Assembly: GCA_035528295.1 (NCBI GenBank)
Contig: DATKYY010000044.1
Location: 1 to 15,132, forward strand
From: G020353235 sp035528295
Lineage (GTDB): Bacteria; Chloroflexota; Dehalococcoidia; Dehalococcoidales; JAUYDJ01
Direction: 5' to 3'
DNA length: 15,132 bases
Notes under the pieces: generated by a model
Told to the model about the DNA's origin: nothing
Seen by the model: only the letters and a program-made list of their open reading frames with translations
The model's database searches: none
Shown: positions 1 through 7,166 of the stretch, in pieces
How the letters are laid out: every line of letters begins with the position of its first letter
Position numbering within the stretch: the first letter of the stretch is position 1
Position numbers and translations under genes: made by a program

Positions 1-51
1 TAATTTCACGATTTACTATACCATCAATATCATTTTCACCACAAATAACCC

Positions 52-81
52 TTGACAAGCACCCGTCATCGGGTGTATTTT
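52..81 (+). promoter_or_regulatory. Sigma-70-like promoter with palindrome in the spacer, upstream of the first tRNA
   Basis: A perfect -35 box TTGACA (52-57) is followed after 18 bases by TATTTT (76-81). The spacer is almost filled by the inverted repeat CACCCG-TCAT-CGGGTG (60-75), placed where a repressor or MerR-type activator would bind. The same hairpin followed by ATTTTTATT could instead be a weak intrinsic terminator for a gene left of the window. Transcription would start near 88, leaving a leader of about 58 nt before the tRNA. The -35 is clear; the regulatory reading is an inference. Confidence 0.45.
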
Positions 82-96
82 TATTACAAGGGGATT

Positions 97-132
97 TGGA
101 GGGGGTTTCGGCTGGCAGGCTTTCCCCCTCCA
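97..132 (+). other. Hairpin in the tRNA leader
   Basis: TGGAGGGGG (97-105) is the exact reverse complement of CCCCCTCCA (124-132). This gives a 9-bp, mostly G:C stem with an 18-nt loop, ending 13 bases before the tRNA. It has no T-run, so it is not an intrinsic terminator, and I see no T-box motif. It may be a processing or folding element of the tRNA precursor. Confidence 0.4.
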
Positions 133-145
133 GATTCTCAGAACT

Positions 146-228
146 GACGGCGTGATGGAATTGGCAGACATAGCGGTCTTGGCAACCGCTGGCTAACTGC
201 CGTGGGGGTTCAAGTCCCCCCGCCGTCA
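146..228 (+). tRNA. Class II (Leu-type) tRNA with UGG anticodon
   Basis: The acceptor stem GACGGCG (146-152) pairs over 7 bp with CGCCGTC (221-227), followed by discriminator A228. The D-arm reads ATGG-AATTGGCAGA-CAT, as in leucine tRNAs. The anticodon stem GCGGT/ACCGC is perfect and its 7-base loop reads CTTGGCA, so positions 34-36 are TGG. The long variable arm has a GGC/GCC stem and the T-arm is GGGGG-TTCAAGT-CCCCC. The body and A73 are leucine-type, but the anticodon would read proline codon CCA, and C37 is unusual because a purine is the norm there. CCA is not encoded. It could be a mischarging or specialised tRNA, a decayed tRNA-Leu, or a read error in a UAG anticodon. That this is a tRNA fold is sure; the amino acid is not. 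Confidence 0.85.
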
Positions 229-230
229 TT

Positions 231-258
231 ATCACCACAGGAGGTGATTTATATGTAA
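231..258 (+). promoter_or_regulatory. Perfect Shine-Dalgarno with start-stop (ATG TAA)
   Basis: AGGAGGTGAT (239-248) is the full complement of the usual 16S rRNA 3' tail. Four bases later comes ATG (253-255) followed directly by TAA (256-258) and then TAG (259-261). ATCACC (231-236) could pair with GGTGAT (243-248) and hide the ribosome site. It may be the eroded 5' end of a lost gene or a minimal start-stop ORF. No protein is made from it. Confidence 0.35.
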
Positions 259-320
259 TAGTATTATAGCACATTCAGTCAACCTCTTTCCGATTAAACA
301 ATTTTAGGAGGGCAAATCGT

Positions 321-539
321 ATGTTGTTTACAGCTCTATTTAAACTTATAGGCTGGATATTGTTTCCTTTGGGGATTGCCATTGTTTTCGGTGCTTGGCT
401 TGGATACTTTAGTTTTGGAGTAGATGCAGGAGTAAAGTGGCTAATCTTCCTAAATGGGAATATAGTTTGGGCTATCGTGCTTACACTAGTGGGTGGGTTT
501 TTAACTGCCTTAGGTGTGGTGATGTCAAAAGCGCAGTGA
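321..539 (+). CDS. Small hypothetical two-helix membrane protein
   Basis: I do not recognise this 72-residue protein as a named family. It has two hydrophobic helices, about residues 4-32 and 47-67, joined by a short loop containing DAGVKW, and a short charged tail ending SKAQ. The start is well supported: AGGAGGG (306-312) lies 8 bases before the ATG. Base composition is more AT-rich than the GC-rich genes to the right, in keeping with the surrounding tRNA-adjacent stretch and possible acquisition. The antisense open frame over the same bases is rich in Pro, Ser, Thr and Lys, as expected of a shadow, so this strand is preferred. It probably sits in the inner membrane; its function is unknown. 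Confidence 0.6.
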   Translation: MLFTALFKLIGWILFPLGIAIVFGAWLGYFSFGVDAGVKWLIFLNGNIVWAIVLTLVGGFLTALGVVMSKAQ

Positions 540-540
540 T

Positions 541-835
541 GTTTTGAAGCCCAATTAATAGTCTTAATGCTTAAATATATTGCCGATATACCCAGAACAT
601 TCAAAGCAAAAAATGCTATTATCGGCTCTATCTGATAGCGTGTTACCCATTCTTGCGTTTTAAGTAAAAACCAATACGCAAGCCCAAAACCAATAGGAAT
701 GCCAATTATAGGTATCCATATATTTTGCCACCAACCACTTAGGCGTAGTAAGCTCGCTTGATAGCCCCAAACTATCCTGTTAGTATTTATGTAGGGGTAT
801 TGCCCCTTAATTTGATAAGCCGATGGATTTGAAGC
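541..835 (-). pseudogene. Remnant of a membrane protein gene without a start codon
   Basis: Between the two plus-strand genes the minus strand stays open from a stop at 860-862 down past 540. Its conceptual translation looks like real protein. A soluble segment containing SNPSAYQIKGQYPYI is followed by a helix around NIWIPIIGIPIGFGLAYW, a charged linker (KTQEWVTRYQIEP) and a second helix (IIAFFALNVLGISAIYL). The frame has no ATG, GTG or TTG before codon TTG at 604, which would already cut off the first helix. The protein-like character also ends near 540 without a stop, where the frame runs antisense into the 72-residue gene. This fits a gene fragment truncated at both ends. I cannot name the family. 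Confidence 0.35.
758..786 (+). promoter_or_regulatory. Candidate promoter for the GNAT/acyl-CoA synthetase gene
   Basis: TTGATA (758-763) and TAGTAT (781-786) are 17 bases apart, which would put the start of transcription near 793, about 44 bases before the ATG. The -35 matches consensus at 5 of 6 positions and the -10 at 4 of 6. No strong ribosome site precedes 837. Confidence 0.3.
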
Positions 836-836
836 G

Positions 837-3548
837 ATGTCAACTGAAAGTGTGACTACTTACCCCAAAAAATATGAAACTGAAGTGCTGCTCAGAGACG
901 GCTCCAGGATTCGGCTAAGGCCGCTCAAGAGAGAGGACACCAAGGACTGGCTTGCCTTTATCAATAAGCTCAGTCCCCACAGCCGATATCTGAGCTTTCA
1001 CTATTTTGCCAAAGAAATGACCGAAGAGGATGCAGTCCGGTTCTGCACCATTGACTACCAAAATACCTTTGCCCTGGTGGCTAAAGTGCTTAAAGCCAAA
1101 CGAAGCGAAATTGTCGCTGTCGGGCGCTATTACCGATTACCCAACAAGCAATCAGCTGAGTTAGCCCTGTCCATTGCCGACGCCTATCAGGAAAAAGGCA
1201 TCGGCACCAAACTGATCGAGCGGCTGGCTAATGCCGCCCGTAACCATGACATCGATACCTTCGAAGCCGACGTGTTAGCCGAGAATAAGCCAATGATGCA
1301 GGTCTTTCGAAATTACGGCTTCCACATTACCAGCAAGCTTGAGGCAGGTGTGTATCATGTCAGCTTTCCCATTGCCCGCACCAGGAGAGTTCGCCGCAAA
1401 GAAGCGAAGCGAGCGCGTATCTCAACACTGGCTTCACTCCGCTCAATTTTATGCCCGCGCTCGGTAGCTGTCATCGGCGCCTCCCGAAAACCGGGCACCA
1501 TCGGGCAACTCATCTTTCAATCCCTGCTCCAGGCCAGGTTTAGCGGCGTTATTTATCCGGTGAACCCAAATGCCAGAGCTATAATGTCGGTCAAAGCCTA
1601 CCCTTCTATCCTTGATGTGCCCGATGAGGTTGACCTGGCCATTATCGTGGTGCCGGCACCACTGGTAGCCAAGGTAGCTGATGAATGCGGGCACAAGGGG
1701 GTACCCGCTTTAATCGTTATTTCTGACGGCTTCAGGGAGCGGGGAGCTGAAGGCGCCGCCCGCGAAAAAGAACTGAGAGCTATTGCCCTGGGACACGGCA
1801 TGCGCCTGGTCGGCCCCAACTGCATGGGGGTTATCAATACCGACCCTGCGGTAAACCTGAACGCTACTTTTTCCCGCATCTACCCACCACGAGGTAACAT
1901 TGCCCTGCTCTCCCAGAGCGGGGCAATGGGGCTGGTTATTCTGGAACATGCCCAGAACCTCAACCTGGGTATCTCCACCTTTGTCAGTGCCGGTAACCGC
2001 GCCGACATCTCCTCCAATGACCTGCTGCAGTACTGGGAACAAGACCGGGCGACTAAAGTCATCCTCCTCTACCTGGAATCTTTCGGTAATCCCAGAAAGT
2101 TCAGCCGCCTCGCCCGACGAGTCTCAGCGAAAAAGCCGATTGTGGCCGTAAAGGGTGGCCGCAGCTCGGCGGGCTCACGGGCGGCATCATCCCACACCGG
2201 CGCCCTGGCCACGCCGGAGATAGTCTCCGACGCCCTTTTCCACCAGGCCGGCATCATCCGGGTAAACTCGGTAGAGGAGCTCTTTAACCTGGCTACCCTG
2301 CTTTCCAACCAGCCCATACCCAAGGGGAAAAGGCTGGTAATCGTCACCAATGGCGGCGGGCCGGGCATAATTGCCGCCGATGCCTCAGAGCAGCACGGCC
2401 TGGTGCTGCCCGAATTCTCCCCGGAGACAAAAGAGAGGCTTAAAACTTTTATCAAGCGTGATATTAAGCTGAATAATCCCCTTGACCTCACCGCCGGCGC
2501 CGGCGCTGATGAATTTGAGGGGGTGCTGAAAATACTGGCCAAAGACCAGGATAGTGACTGCGTGCTGACCATATTCATCCCGCCTATCGTTACCGACCCC
2601 AAGGCGATGGCCGACGCCATCAGGCGAGCCAACCCCGCCTTCCGGCGGCAGGGCAAGCCACTGGTGGCCTGTTTTATGGGGCAGAAAGGTATACCGGGGA
2701 AGCTGGGTGCGGCGGGAAAATCAGTCCCCAGCTATCTTTTCCCGGAAGACGCCGTCTCGGCGCTGGCCAAAGCCGTCCACTACCATGAAATAGTCCGGCA
2801 ACCAAAGGGCACCATCCCCAAGATTGGCGGTATCAAGCGGGAGAGGGCACGGAAGATAATGGCAAAGGCGATGACGCAGAATACCCGGAGACCGCTCTGG
2901 CTTGCCCCTGATGATATTTTTAGCCTGCTTGACAGCTACGGGATACGCTCAGTGCCGACCTTACTCGCCAAAACACCGGCTGAGGCCGCCGCTCACGCCT
3001 CGACAATGGGCTTTCCGGTGGTGGTTAAGCTTAACTCGCCCACTATCGTGCACAAGACCGATGTCGGCGGGGTTATTCTTGACCTTGAATCAGAAAGCGA
3101 AGTAAAAAAGGCTTTCAATAATATTAAAGCCAGGCTTACCAAGCTTGGCCGTGAGGGCGAGATGGACGGGGTAATCGTGCAGAAGATGATAAGGGAAGGC
3201 ACCGAAGCCATCGTCGGCGTCACCCAGGACCCGTCCTTCGGACCGCTCATTATGTTCGGGCTCGGTGGCATCTACGCCGAGCTGCTCAAGGACATCGCGG
3301 TAAGACTACACCCCCTCACCGATTTAGATGCCAGGTCACTGATTGGCTCGGTCAAGATGGCCAAGCTTCTTGAGGGGTTCCGGGATTTGCCCCCCGCCGA
3401 CACCCCGGCTCTGGAGGACCTGCTGCTCCGCTTCTCGGCACTGGTGGAGGATATCCCCGAGATTGCCGAGCTTGACCTGAACCCGGTCAAGGTGATGCCC
3501 AGAGGCGAAGGCTACTGGGTGGTTGATGCCCGGGCGATGGTGAAATAA
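837..3548 (+). CDS. GNAT acetyltransferase / NDP-forming acyl-CoA synthetase fusion (Pat-like)
   Basis: This 903-residue protein joins an N-terminal GNAT domain (about 15-180; acetyl-CoA loop QEKGIG at 118-123) to a full NDP-forming acyl-CoA synthetase. The synthetase has a CoA-binding Rossmann domain (about 203-330; VAVIGAS 210-216, GPNCMG 326-331), a ligase-CoA domain (about 350-500; SQSGA 359-363, SHTGAL 452-457) and a C-terminal ATP-grasp domain (about 690-900; KLNSPTIVHK 731-740, ELDLNP 878-883). Family members acetylate lysines on metabolic enzymes such as acetyl-CoA synthetase. The GNAT-first order is the reverse of Salmonella Pat and resembles actinobacterial PatA. His453 sits in the motif that carries the phospho-histidine in ADP-forming acetyl-CoA synthetases, so the synthetase half may still be active; that is an inference. 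The start lacks a good Shine-Dalgarno but is the first ATG matching the domain boundary. No break is seen. Confidence 0.9.
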   Translation: MSTESVTTYPKKYETEVLLRDGSRIRLRPLKREDTKDWLAFINKLSPHSRYLSFHYFAKEMTEEDAVRFCTIDYQNTFALVAKVLKAKRSEIVAVGRYYRLPNKQSAELALSIADAYQEKGIGTKLIERLANAARNHDIDTFEADVLAENKPMMQVFRNYGFHITSKLEAGVYHVSFPIARTRRVRRKEAKRARISTLASLRSILCPRSVAVIGASRKPGTIGQLIFQSLLQARFSGVIYPVNPNARAIMSVKAYPSILDVPDEVDLAIIVVPAPLVAKVADECGHKGVPALIVISDGFRERGAEGAAREKELRAIALGHGMRLVGPNCMGVINTDPAVNLNATFSRIYPPRGNIALLSQSGAMGLVILEHAQNLNLGISTFVSAGNRADISSNDLLQYWEQDRATKVILLYLESFGNPRKFSRLARRVSAKKPIVAVKGGRSSAGSRAASSHTGALATPEIVSDALFHQAGIIRVNSVEELFNLATLLSNQPIPKGKRLVIVTNGGGPGIIAADASEQHGLVLPEFSPETKERLKTFIKRDIKLNNPLDLTAGAGADEFEGVLKILAKDQDSDCVLTIFIPPIVTDPKAMADAIRRANPAFRRQGKPLVACFMGQKGIPGKLGAAGKSVPSYLFPEDAVSALAKAVHYHEIVRQPKGTIPKIGGIKRERARKIMAKAMTQNTRRPLWLAPDDIFSLLDSYGIRSVPTLLAKTPAEAAAHASTMGFPVVVKLNSPTIVHKTDVGGVILDLESESEVKKAFNNIKARLTKLGREGEMDGVIVQKMIREGTEAIVGVTQDPSFGPLIMFGLGGIYAELLKDIAVRLHPLTDLDARSLIGSVKMAKLLEGFRDLPPADTPALEDLLLRFSALVEDIPEIAELDLNPVKVMPRGEGYWVVDARAMVK

Positions 3549-3574
3549 AAAATATGGGAGGCTTTGAAATTTAA

Positions 3575-4123
3575 ATGAATAAAGATTTACTTAACGGGAA
3601 TAAGGTTTTTGCAAAGAAGGCAGACAAGAAACTTCTAAAAGAGCTGTCCGAAAAGGGGCAAAAGCCGATAGCTACCGTAGTGGCATGCTCTGATTCCAGA
3701 GTGCCTGTCGAAATCATTCTTGACCAGCTTGAACCAGGAAAATTGTTCGTCATAAGGGTCGCCGGAAACATTGTTGCCGACCCCAGTGTAGTGGGTAGCA
3801 TCGAATATGCTGTCCAGCACCTGAAAACTCCATATATTTTAGTTATCGGTCATACCAAATGTGGCGCCGTAAAAGCACGTCTGGAGGGCGTCAGTGAAGG
3901 CGAAATTGGTAAGCTACTCCGTCATGTAAAGGTCGAGAGTAAAGAATTGAGTGAAGCAGTTGTAGAGAACCTACATCTGCAGGTTAGGAATGTTCTTGAG
4001 ATAAGCAGTGTTAAGGAGCGTCTAAATAAAGGCGAGTTAGAGATTTACGGGATGTTATATGACTTGAGCACAGGTGAAGTTAGCATTTTGAGCCAGAGTG
4101 AATCTAATATTCCTAAGGGTTGA
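3575..4123 (+). CDS. Beta-class carbonic anhydrase
   Basis: A 182-residue enzyme that interconverts CO2 and bicarbonate using a zinc ion. The signature CSDSR lies at 38-42 (Cys38 zinc ligand, Asp40/Arg42 catalytic dyad) and HTKCGA at 93-98 gives ligands His93 and Cys96. RVAGNIV (61-67) is also typical. The length fits small beta/epsilon-like bacterial forms. It is probably cytosolic, since there is no signal peptide. GGGAGG (3556-3561) precedes the ATG by 13 bases, a long spacing. The gene follows the acyl-CoA synthetase fusion by 26 bases on the same strand and may be co-transcribed. Its codons are visibly more AT-rich than both large neighbours, which suggests a different history. The family call is firm; the physiological role (supplying bicarbonate to carboxylases or pH control) is inferred. 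Confidence 0.92.
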   Translation: MNKDLLNGNKVFAKKADKKLLKELSEKGQKPIATVVACSDSRVPVEIILDQLEPGKLFVIRVAGNIVADPSVVGSIEYAVQHLKTPYILVIGHTKCGAVKARLEGVSEGEIGKLLRHVKVESKELSEAVVENLHLQVRNVLEISSVKERLNKGELEIYGMLYDLSTGEVSILSQSESNIPKG

Positions 4124-4189
4124 TGCGTCTCTCTCATCGGCAAAGGGCGTAACCCAAGAGGCAGTGGCTGTTCCCCTTATTGAACACTA

Positions 4190-4265
4190 TGGTGGAGCTG
4201 AGGGGACTCGAACCCCTGACCTCCTCCTTGCAAAGGAGGCGCTCTCCCAGCTGAGCTACAGCCCC
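4190..4265 (-). tRNA. tRNA-Ala (UGC)
   Basis: Read on the minus strand, the acceptor stem GGGGCTG pairs with CAGCTCC and contains the G3:U70 pair that defines alanine identity. The anticodon loop TTTGCAA gives anticodon TGC, the T-loop is TTCGAGT, and the discriminator is A. The CCA end appears encoded (TGG at 4190-4192 on the plus strand). Confidence 0.97.
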
Positions 4266-4277
4266 ACCTTAAAAAAC

Positions 4278-4306
4278 ATTATAATAGGCAAAGTTCTTAT
4301 TTGCAA
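4278..4306 (-). promoter_or_regulatory. Promoter of tRNA-Ala, possibly bidirectional
   Basis: On the minus strand TTGCAA (4301-4306) and a perfect TATAAT (4278-4283) are spaced by 17 bases, 12 bases upstream of the tRNA. The plus strand also reads TATAAT at 4280-4285, because ATTATAAT is nearly its own reverse complement. It could therefore also serve the TauE/SafE gene at 4323, which otherwise has no visible promoter, although no good plus-strand -35 is present. Confidence 0.6.
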
Positions 4307-4322
4307 TTTGGCGTAATGTCCC

Positions 4323-5156
4323 ATGATAATACCAACCGCCCACATTATTATTCTGCTGGTAACCGGCACCGGTGTCGGCTTTATCATCGGGCTGCTCGGT
4401 CTGGGTGGCGGCCCCATTCTGATTCCGGTGCAGTACATCCTCTATACTAACGCCGGTATCCCGACCGACACTGCCGTGAAGCTCGCCTTCGGCACTAATT
4501 TATTGGTGGTGCTGCCCATCGCCATCAGCGGCGCCTTAAGACACCATCAAAGGGGAGCGGTTAAGTGGAAGGTAGCCCTGGTTATGGGGGGCTGCGGTTT
4601 GGTTACCTCTTTTGCCGGCGCTACCCTGGCCACCCACCTCCCCGGTGCTGCCCTGAAGATAGTCTTCGGCATAGTGGCGGTGGCCGTTGCCGTCAGGATG
4701 CTTACCGCTAGGTTACCGGAGACTAAAGAAGAAGAGCCCAGGTCAAACCCGTGGCTCTGGGCGGCCTGGGCGATCCCCATCGGTCTCTTCACCGGCATCC
4801 TGGGCATCGGTGGGGGCATACTGATGATTCCCATCCTGGTGCTGGCGCTCAAACTCAGGATGCACAATGCCGTCGCCACTTCGCTGGCTATCATGATGTT
4901 CAATGCCGCCAGTGGCGCCATCGGCTATATTATCAACGGTCTTAATGCCCCTAACCTGCCGGCCTATTCCCTCGGCTATGTCCACCTGCCTACCTGGTTT
5001 CTGCTGGCGGTAACCGGTGTCGGCATGGCCCAACTGGGGGCGGTAACCGCCCACCGCCTGCCCGCCAAGCAGCTGAGATATATGTTCATTGCCATTGTCT
5101 TCTATATGGGACTCAGGATGATTGGTGTTTTTGACTGGCTGGGCTGGCCAATATAG
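4323..5156 (+). CDS. TauE/SafE (TSUP) family membrane exporter
   Basis: A 277-residue inner-membrane protein with about eight hydrophobic segments. It is an internal duplication: the glycine-rich helix start GLLGLGGGPILIP (23-35) recurs as GILGIGGGILMIP in the second half. A charged loop (PETKEEEPRSNP) separates the halves. This is the hallmark of the TSUP family, whose members export sulfite, sulfoacetate or other organosulfur anions; the substrate here cannot be read from sequence. The start ATG has no clear Shine-Dalgarno. The gene is convergent with feoB, with only 4 bases between the stop codons and no terminator hairpin. The family call is firm; the substrate is unknown. Confidence 0.88.
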   Translation: MIIPTAHIIILLVTGTGVGFIIGLLGLGGGPILIPVQYILYTNAGIPTDTAVKLAFGTNLLVVLPIAISGALRHHQRGAVKWKVALVMGGCGLVTSFAGATLATHLPGAALKIVFGIVAVAVAVRMLTARLPETKEEEPRSNPWLWAAWAIPIGLFTGILGIGGGILMIPILVLALKLRMHNAVATSLAIMMFNAASGAIGYIINGLNAPNLPAYSLGYVHLPTWFLLAVTGVGMAQLGAVTAHRLPAKQLRYMFIAIVFYMGLRMIGVFDWLGWPI

Positions 5157-5160
5157 CCGG

Positions 5161-6915
5161 CTATAACACTAAATTTAATAGTCCGCCGGTGACCAGAGCC
5201 ACCGAAATCATTATCCCGGCCGCTTTCAGCATATCGACCACCCCCAGCTCCCGGATGAGCACCGCGAAGGTAGCCACACAGGGGAAGAACATGGCTAAAA
5301 CTACGCTGCCCACCACCAGCTGCCCGCTGGTCAAGCCCAGTGGTGCCAGCATGCCCAGCGCCACATCTTTGCGCAGAAAACCGATGACCAGGGCGGTCAC
5401 CGCTTCTTTGGGCAGTCCCAGCAGACCGGTCACCACCGGTGCCGTGAAATTGGCGATTACCTCAAATACCCCCCAGAAATAGAGGATATTGATTGCCAGG
5501 ATGGCAACCAGAATTATGGGCACGGCTTCCCGCAGGAAACCGTAACTTCTCAGCCATAGCTTCTGCAGCACGGCACGCCAGGGCGGCAGCCGGTAAGGCG
5601 GTATCTCAATGAGCAGCTCCGGGCTGAACCCCTTCACCGTATGGTTCAGGATAAAGCCCAGGACGACCCAGACCACAAAGAGGGTACCGTAGACCATGGC
5701 GACATACTGCCCCCCCCGCGCCCCCACCAGACCGAATATCATCGCCTGCAGGGCAGCGCAGGGTACGGCAATAGATATCAGGGTGGCGGCGATAAATCTT
5801 TCCCGCCGGCTCTCCAGAATCCGGGTCGCCAGAACCGCCGGCACATTGCAGCCAAAGCCGAGCAGCCCGGGAATGATGGCATAGCCGTGTAAACCGAGCC
5901 GGTGCATCACGGTGTCCACCAGAACCCCCAGCCGGGGTAGATAGCCGACGTCCTCAAGCAGACCAAGCACCAGATAAAAAGAGATAATATAGGGCAAAAC
6001 CATGGCCAAAGGGACGTAAAGCCCGCTGGAGAGAAGTCCGAAGGACTCGACGAAGTTTATTTCACCATTGGTGAGCCTGCCCACCACAATTTCATGGAGA
6101 AAGCCGGTGCCGCCAAGCAATGAGCTCAGCCTTAACAGCAGCGGTGCCCACACCCCGTTGAAGAAGGGGTCAAGCAAATAGTTAATCAGGCCCTCGCCAA
6201 TGAAACGGACCACCCAGAAAGCCGCCGCCAGCACCAGCATGGCGATAAGTCCGCCGGTTAACGGCTTGACGCTGGCATCCTCCAGGTGCTCGGCCCAGGT
6301 ATGGTGGCGGTGGCTAATACGCTGGACACTGTCGGTAATGTTACCGATAACCGTCCAGCGCTCATCATGACTCTGCACCGGGAGGTGGGGTGAGGCCGCC
6401 CGGGGAATACTCTCCACCAGCTCTTTTATCCCCTGCCCGGTTACCGCCACGGTAGGTATCACCGGCACCCGCAGAAGCTCTTCCAGTTTCGCCAGGTCAA
6501 TATCTATGCCCCGGTGCTTGGTATCATCCCACATATTCAAAGCCACTATCACCGGGATATTCCGTTCCAGCAGCTGCAGGGTGAGATAAAGATTCCGCTC
6601 CAGGTTGGTGGCATTGACCACATTGATGACCAGGTCCCCGTCCTCAAGCATGTCGAGGGCAATCTGCTCCGCTTCACTTGTCGGCTCCAGGGTATAGGTG
6701 CCGGGCACATCAATGACCTCCACCTCCCCCTCACCCAGCTTCATGAAGCCCCGGGTGTAGCTTACCGTGGTGCCGGGGTAGTTAGACGCAATTACCTTAA
6801 CCCCGGTCAGACGGGAAAAAATAACACTCTTACCTACGTTGGGGTTACCCACCAGCAGGACTTTTTTGATTCCGGACTTCTTATTTTTTTTGTTGCCTAC
6901 CCTGTGACAGGCCAT
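5161..6915 (-). CDS. feoB: Ferrous iron transporter FeoB
   Basis: A 584-residue inner-membrane Fe(II) transporter with an N-terminal GTPase. G1 is GNPNVGKS (23-30), G2 lies in YPGTTV (46-51), G3 is DVPGTY (69-74) and G4 is NMWD (127-130, often NMMD). After a helical spacer come the transport segments with the two Gate motifs, including GFGCNVPA (353-360) and PCAALQA (385-391), whose cysteines are conserved in E. coli FeoB. It is shorter than E. coli FeoB (773 residues) and lacks the long C-terminal extension, as in many bacterial FeoBs. The ATG lies 8 bases after the feoA stop, and AGGTGG in that gap supplies the ribosome site. It is the last gene of the Fur-feoA-feoB operon. Confidence 0.96.
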   Translation of the reverse strand: MACHRVGNKKNKKSGIKKVLLVGNPNVGKSVIFSRLTGVKVIASNYPGTTVSYTRGFMKLGEGEVEVIDVPGTYTLEPTSEAEQIALDMLEDGDLVINVVNATNLERNLYLTLQLLERNIPVIVALNMWDDTKHRGIDIDLAKLEELLRVPVIPTVAVTGQGIKELVESIPRAASPHLPVQSHDERWTVIGNITDSVQRISHRHHTWAEHLEDASVKPLTGGLIAMLVLAAAFWVVRFIGEGLINYLLDPFFNGVWAPLLLRLSSLLGGTGFLHEIVVGRLTNGEINFVESFGLLSSGLYVPLAMVLPYIISFYLVLGLLEDVGYLPRLGVLVDTVMHRLGLHGYAIIPGLLGFGCNVPAVLATRILESRRERFIAATLISIAVPCAALQAMIFGLVGARGGQYVAMVYGTLFVVWVVLGFILNHTVKGFSPELLIEIPPYRLPPWRAVLQKLWLRSYGFLREAVPIILVAILAINILYFWGVFEVIANFTAPVVTGLLGLPKEAVTALVIGFLRKDVALGMLAPLGLTSGQLVVGSVVLAMFFPCVATFAVLIRELGVVDMLKAAGIMISVALVTGGLLNLVL

Positions 6916-6923
6916 GCTACCAC

Positions 6924-7166
6924 CTAACCCATTTCCACAATTATGCGGCTGGCCATACCAAAGCCAACCGCCACCTGCGCCCTATCCACCTGAATGGTTA
7001 CCGGCCCCCGCATCAGCATGGCGCCAACCTTGGTTATCCGTTTACCCGGCCTAATACCGAGCGCACTAAGGCGGTTCACCATGCCGTGTCCGCCTTGAAT
7101 TTCAACCACTTTGCCACTTTGCCCGGCCTGCATCCGGGTCAAGCTTACTTGTTTTGAATCTGGCAT
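6924..7166 (-). CDS. feoA: Ferrous iron transport accessory protein FeoA
   Basis: An 80-residue cytosolic protein with the SH3-like FeoA fold, recognisable from GQSGKVVEIQGG (15-26), the LSALGIRPGKRITKVG stretch and the closing VAVGFGMASRIIVEM. FeoA assists FeoB, probably by contacting its GTPase or pore. The ATG follows the stop codon of the Fur-family gene with no gap (TAGATG), and feoB starts 8 bases downstream, so the three are almost surely one transcript with coupled translation. Confidence 0.93.
   Translation of the reverse strand: MPDSKQVSLTRMQAGQSGKVVEIQGGHGMVNRLSALGIRPGKRITKVGAMLMRGPVTIQVDRAQVAVGFGMASRIIVEMG

Noticed and set aside
58..145. T-box riboswitch upstream of the first tRNA
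   Set aside because: There is no T-box motif (TGGNACCGCG) or terminator/antiterminator pair, and T-boxes control protein genes, not tRNAs.
275..540. Minus-strand ORF opposite the 72-residue membrane protein
   Set aside because: Its composition (Pro, Ser, Thr, Lys) is typical of an antisense shadow, and the plus-strand ORF has a strong ribosome site and clear helices.
2069..2656. 195-codon minus-strand ORF inside the acyl-CoA synthetase gene
   Set aside because: Low-complexity Ser/Ala/Leu/Arg composition, no ribosome site, and lies wholly inside a gene with intact domains on the other strand.
4098..4316. Plus-strand 72-codon ORF across the tRNA-Ala gene
   Set aside because: Its middle (GTRTPDLLLAKEALSQLSYSP) is the well-known false translation of the antisense of a tRNA-Ala gene; there is no ribosome site.
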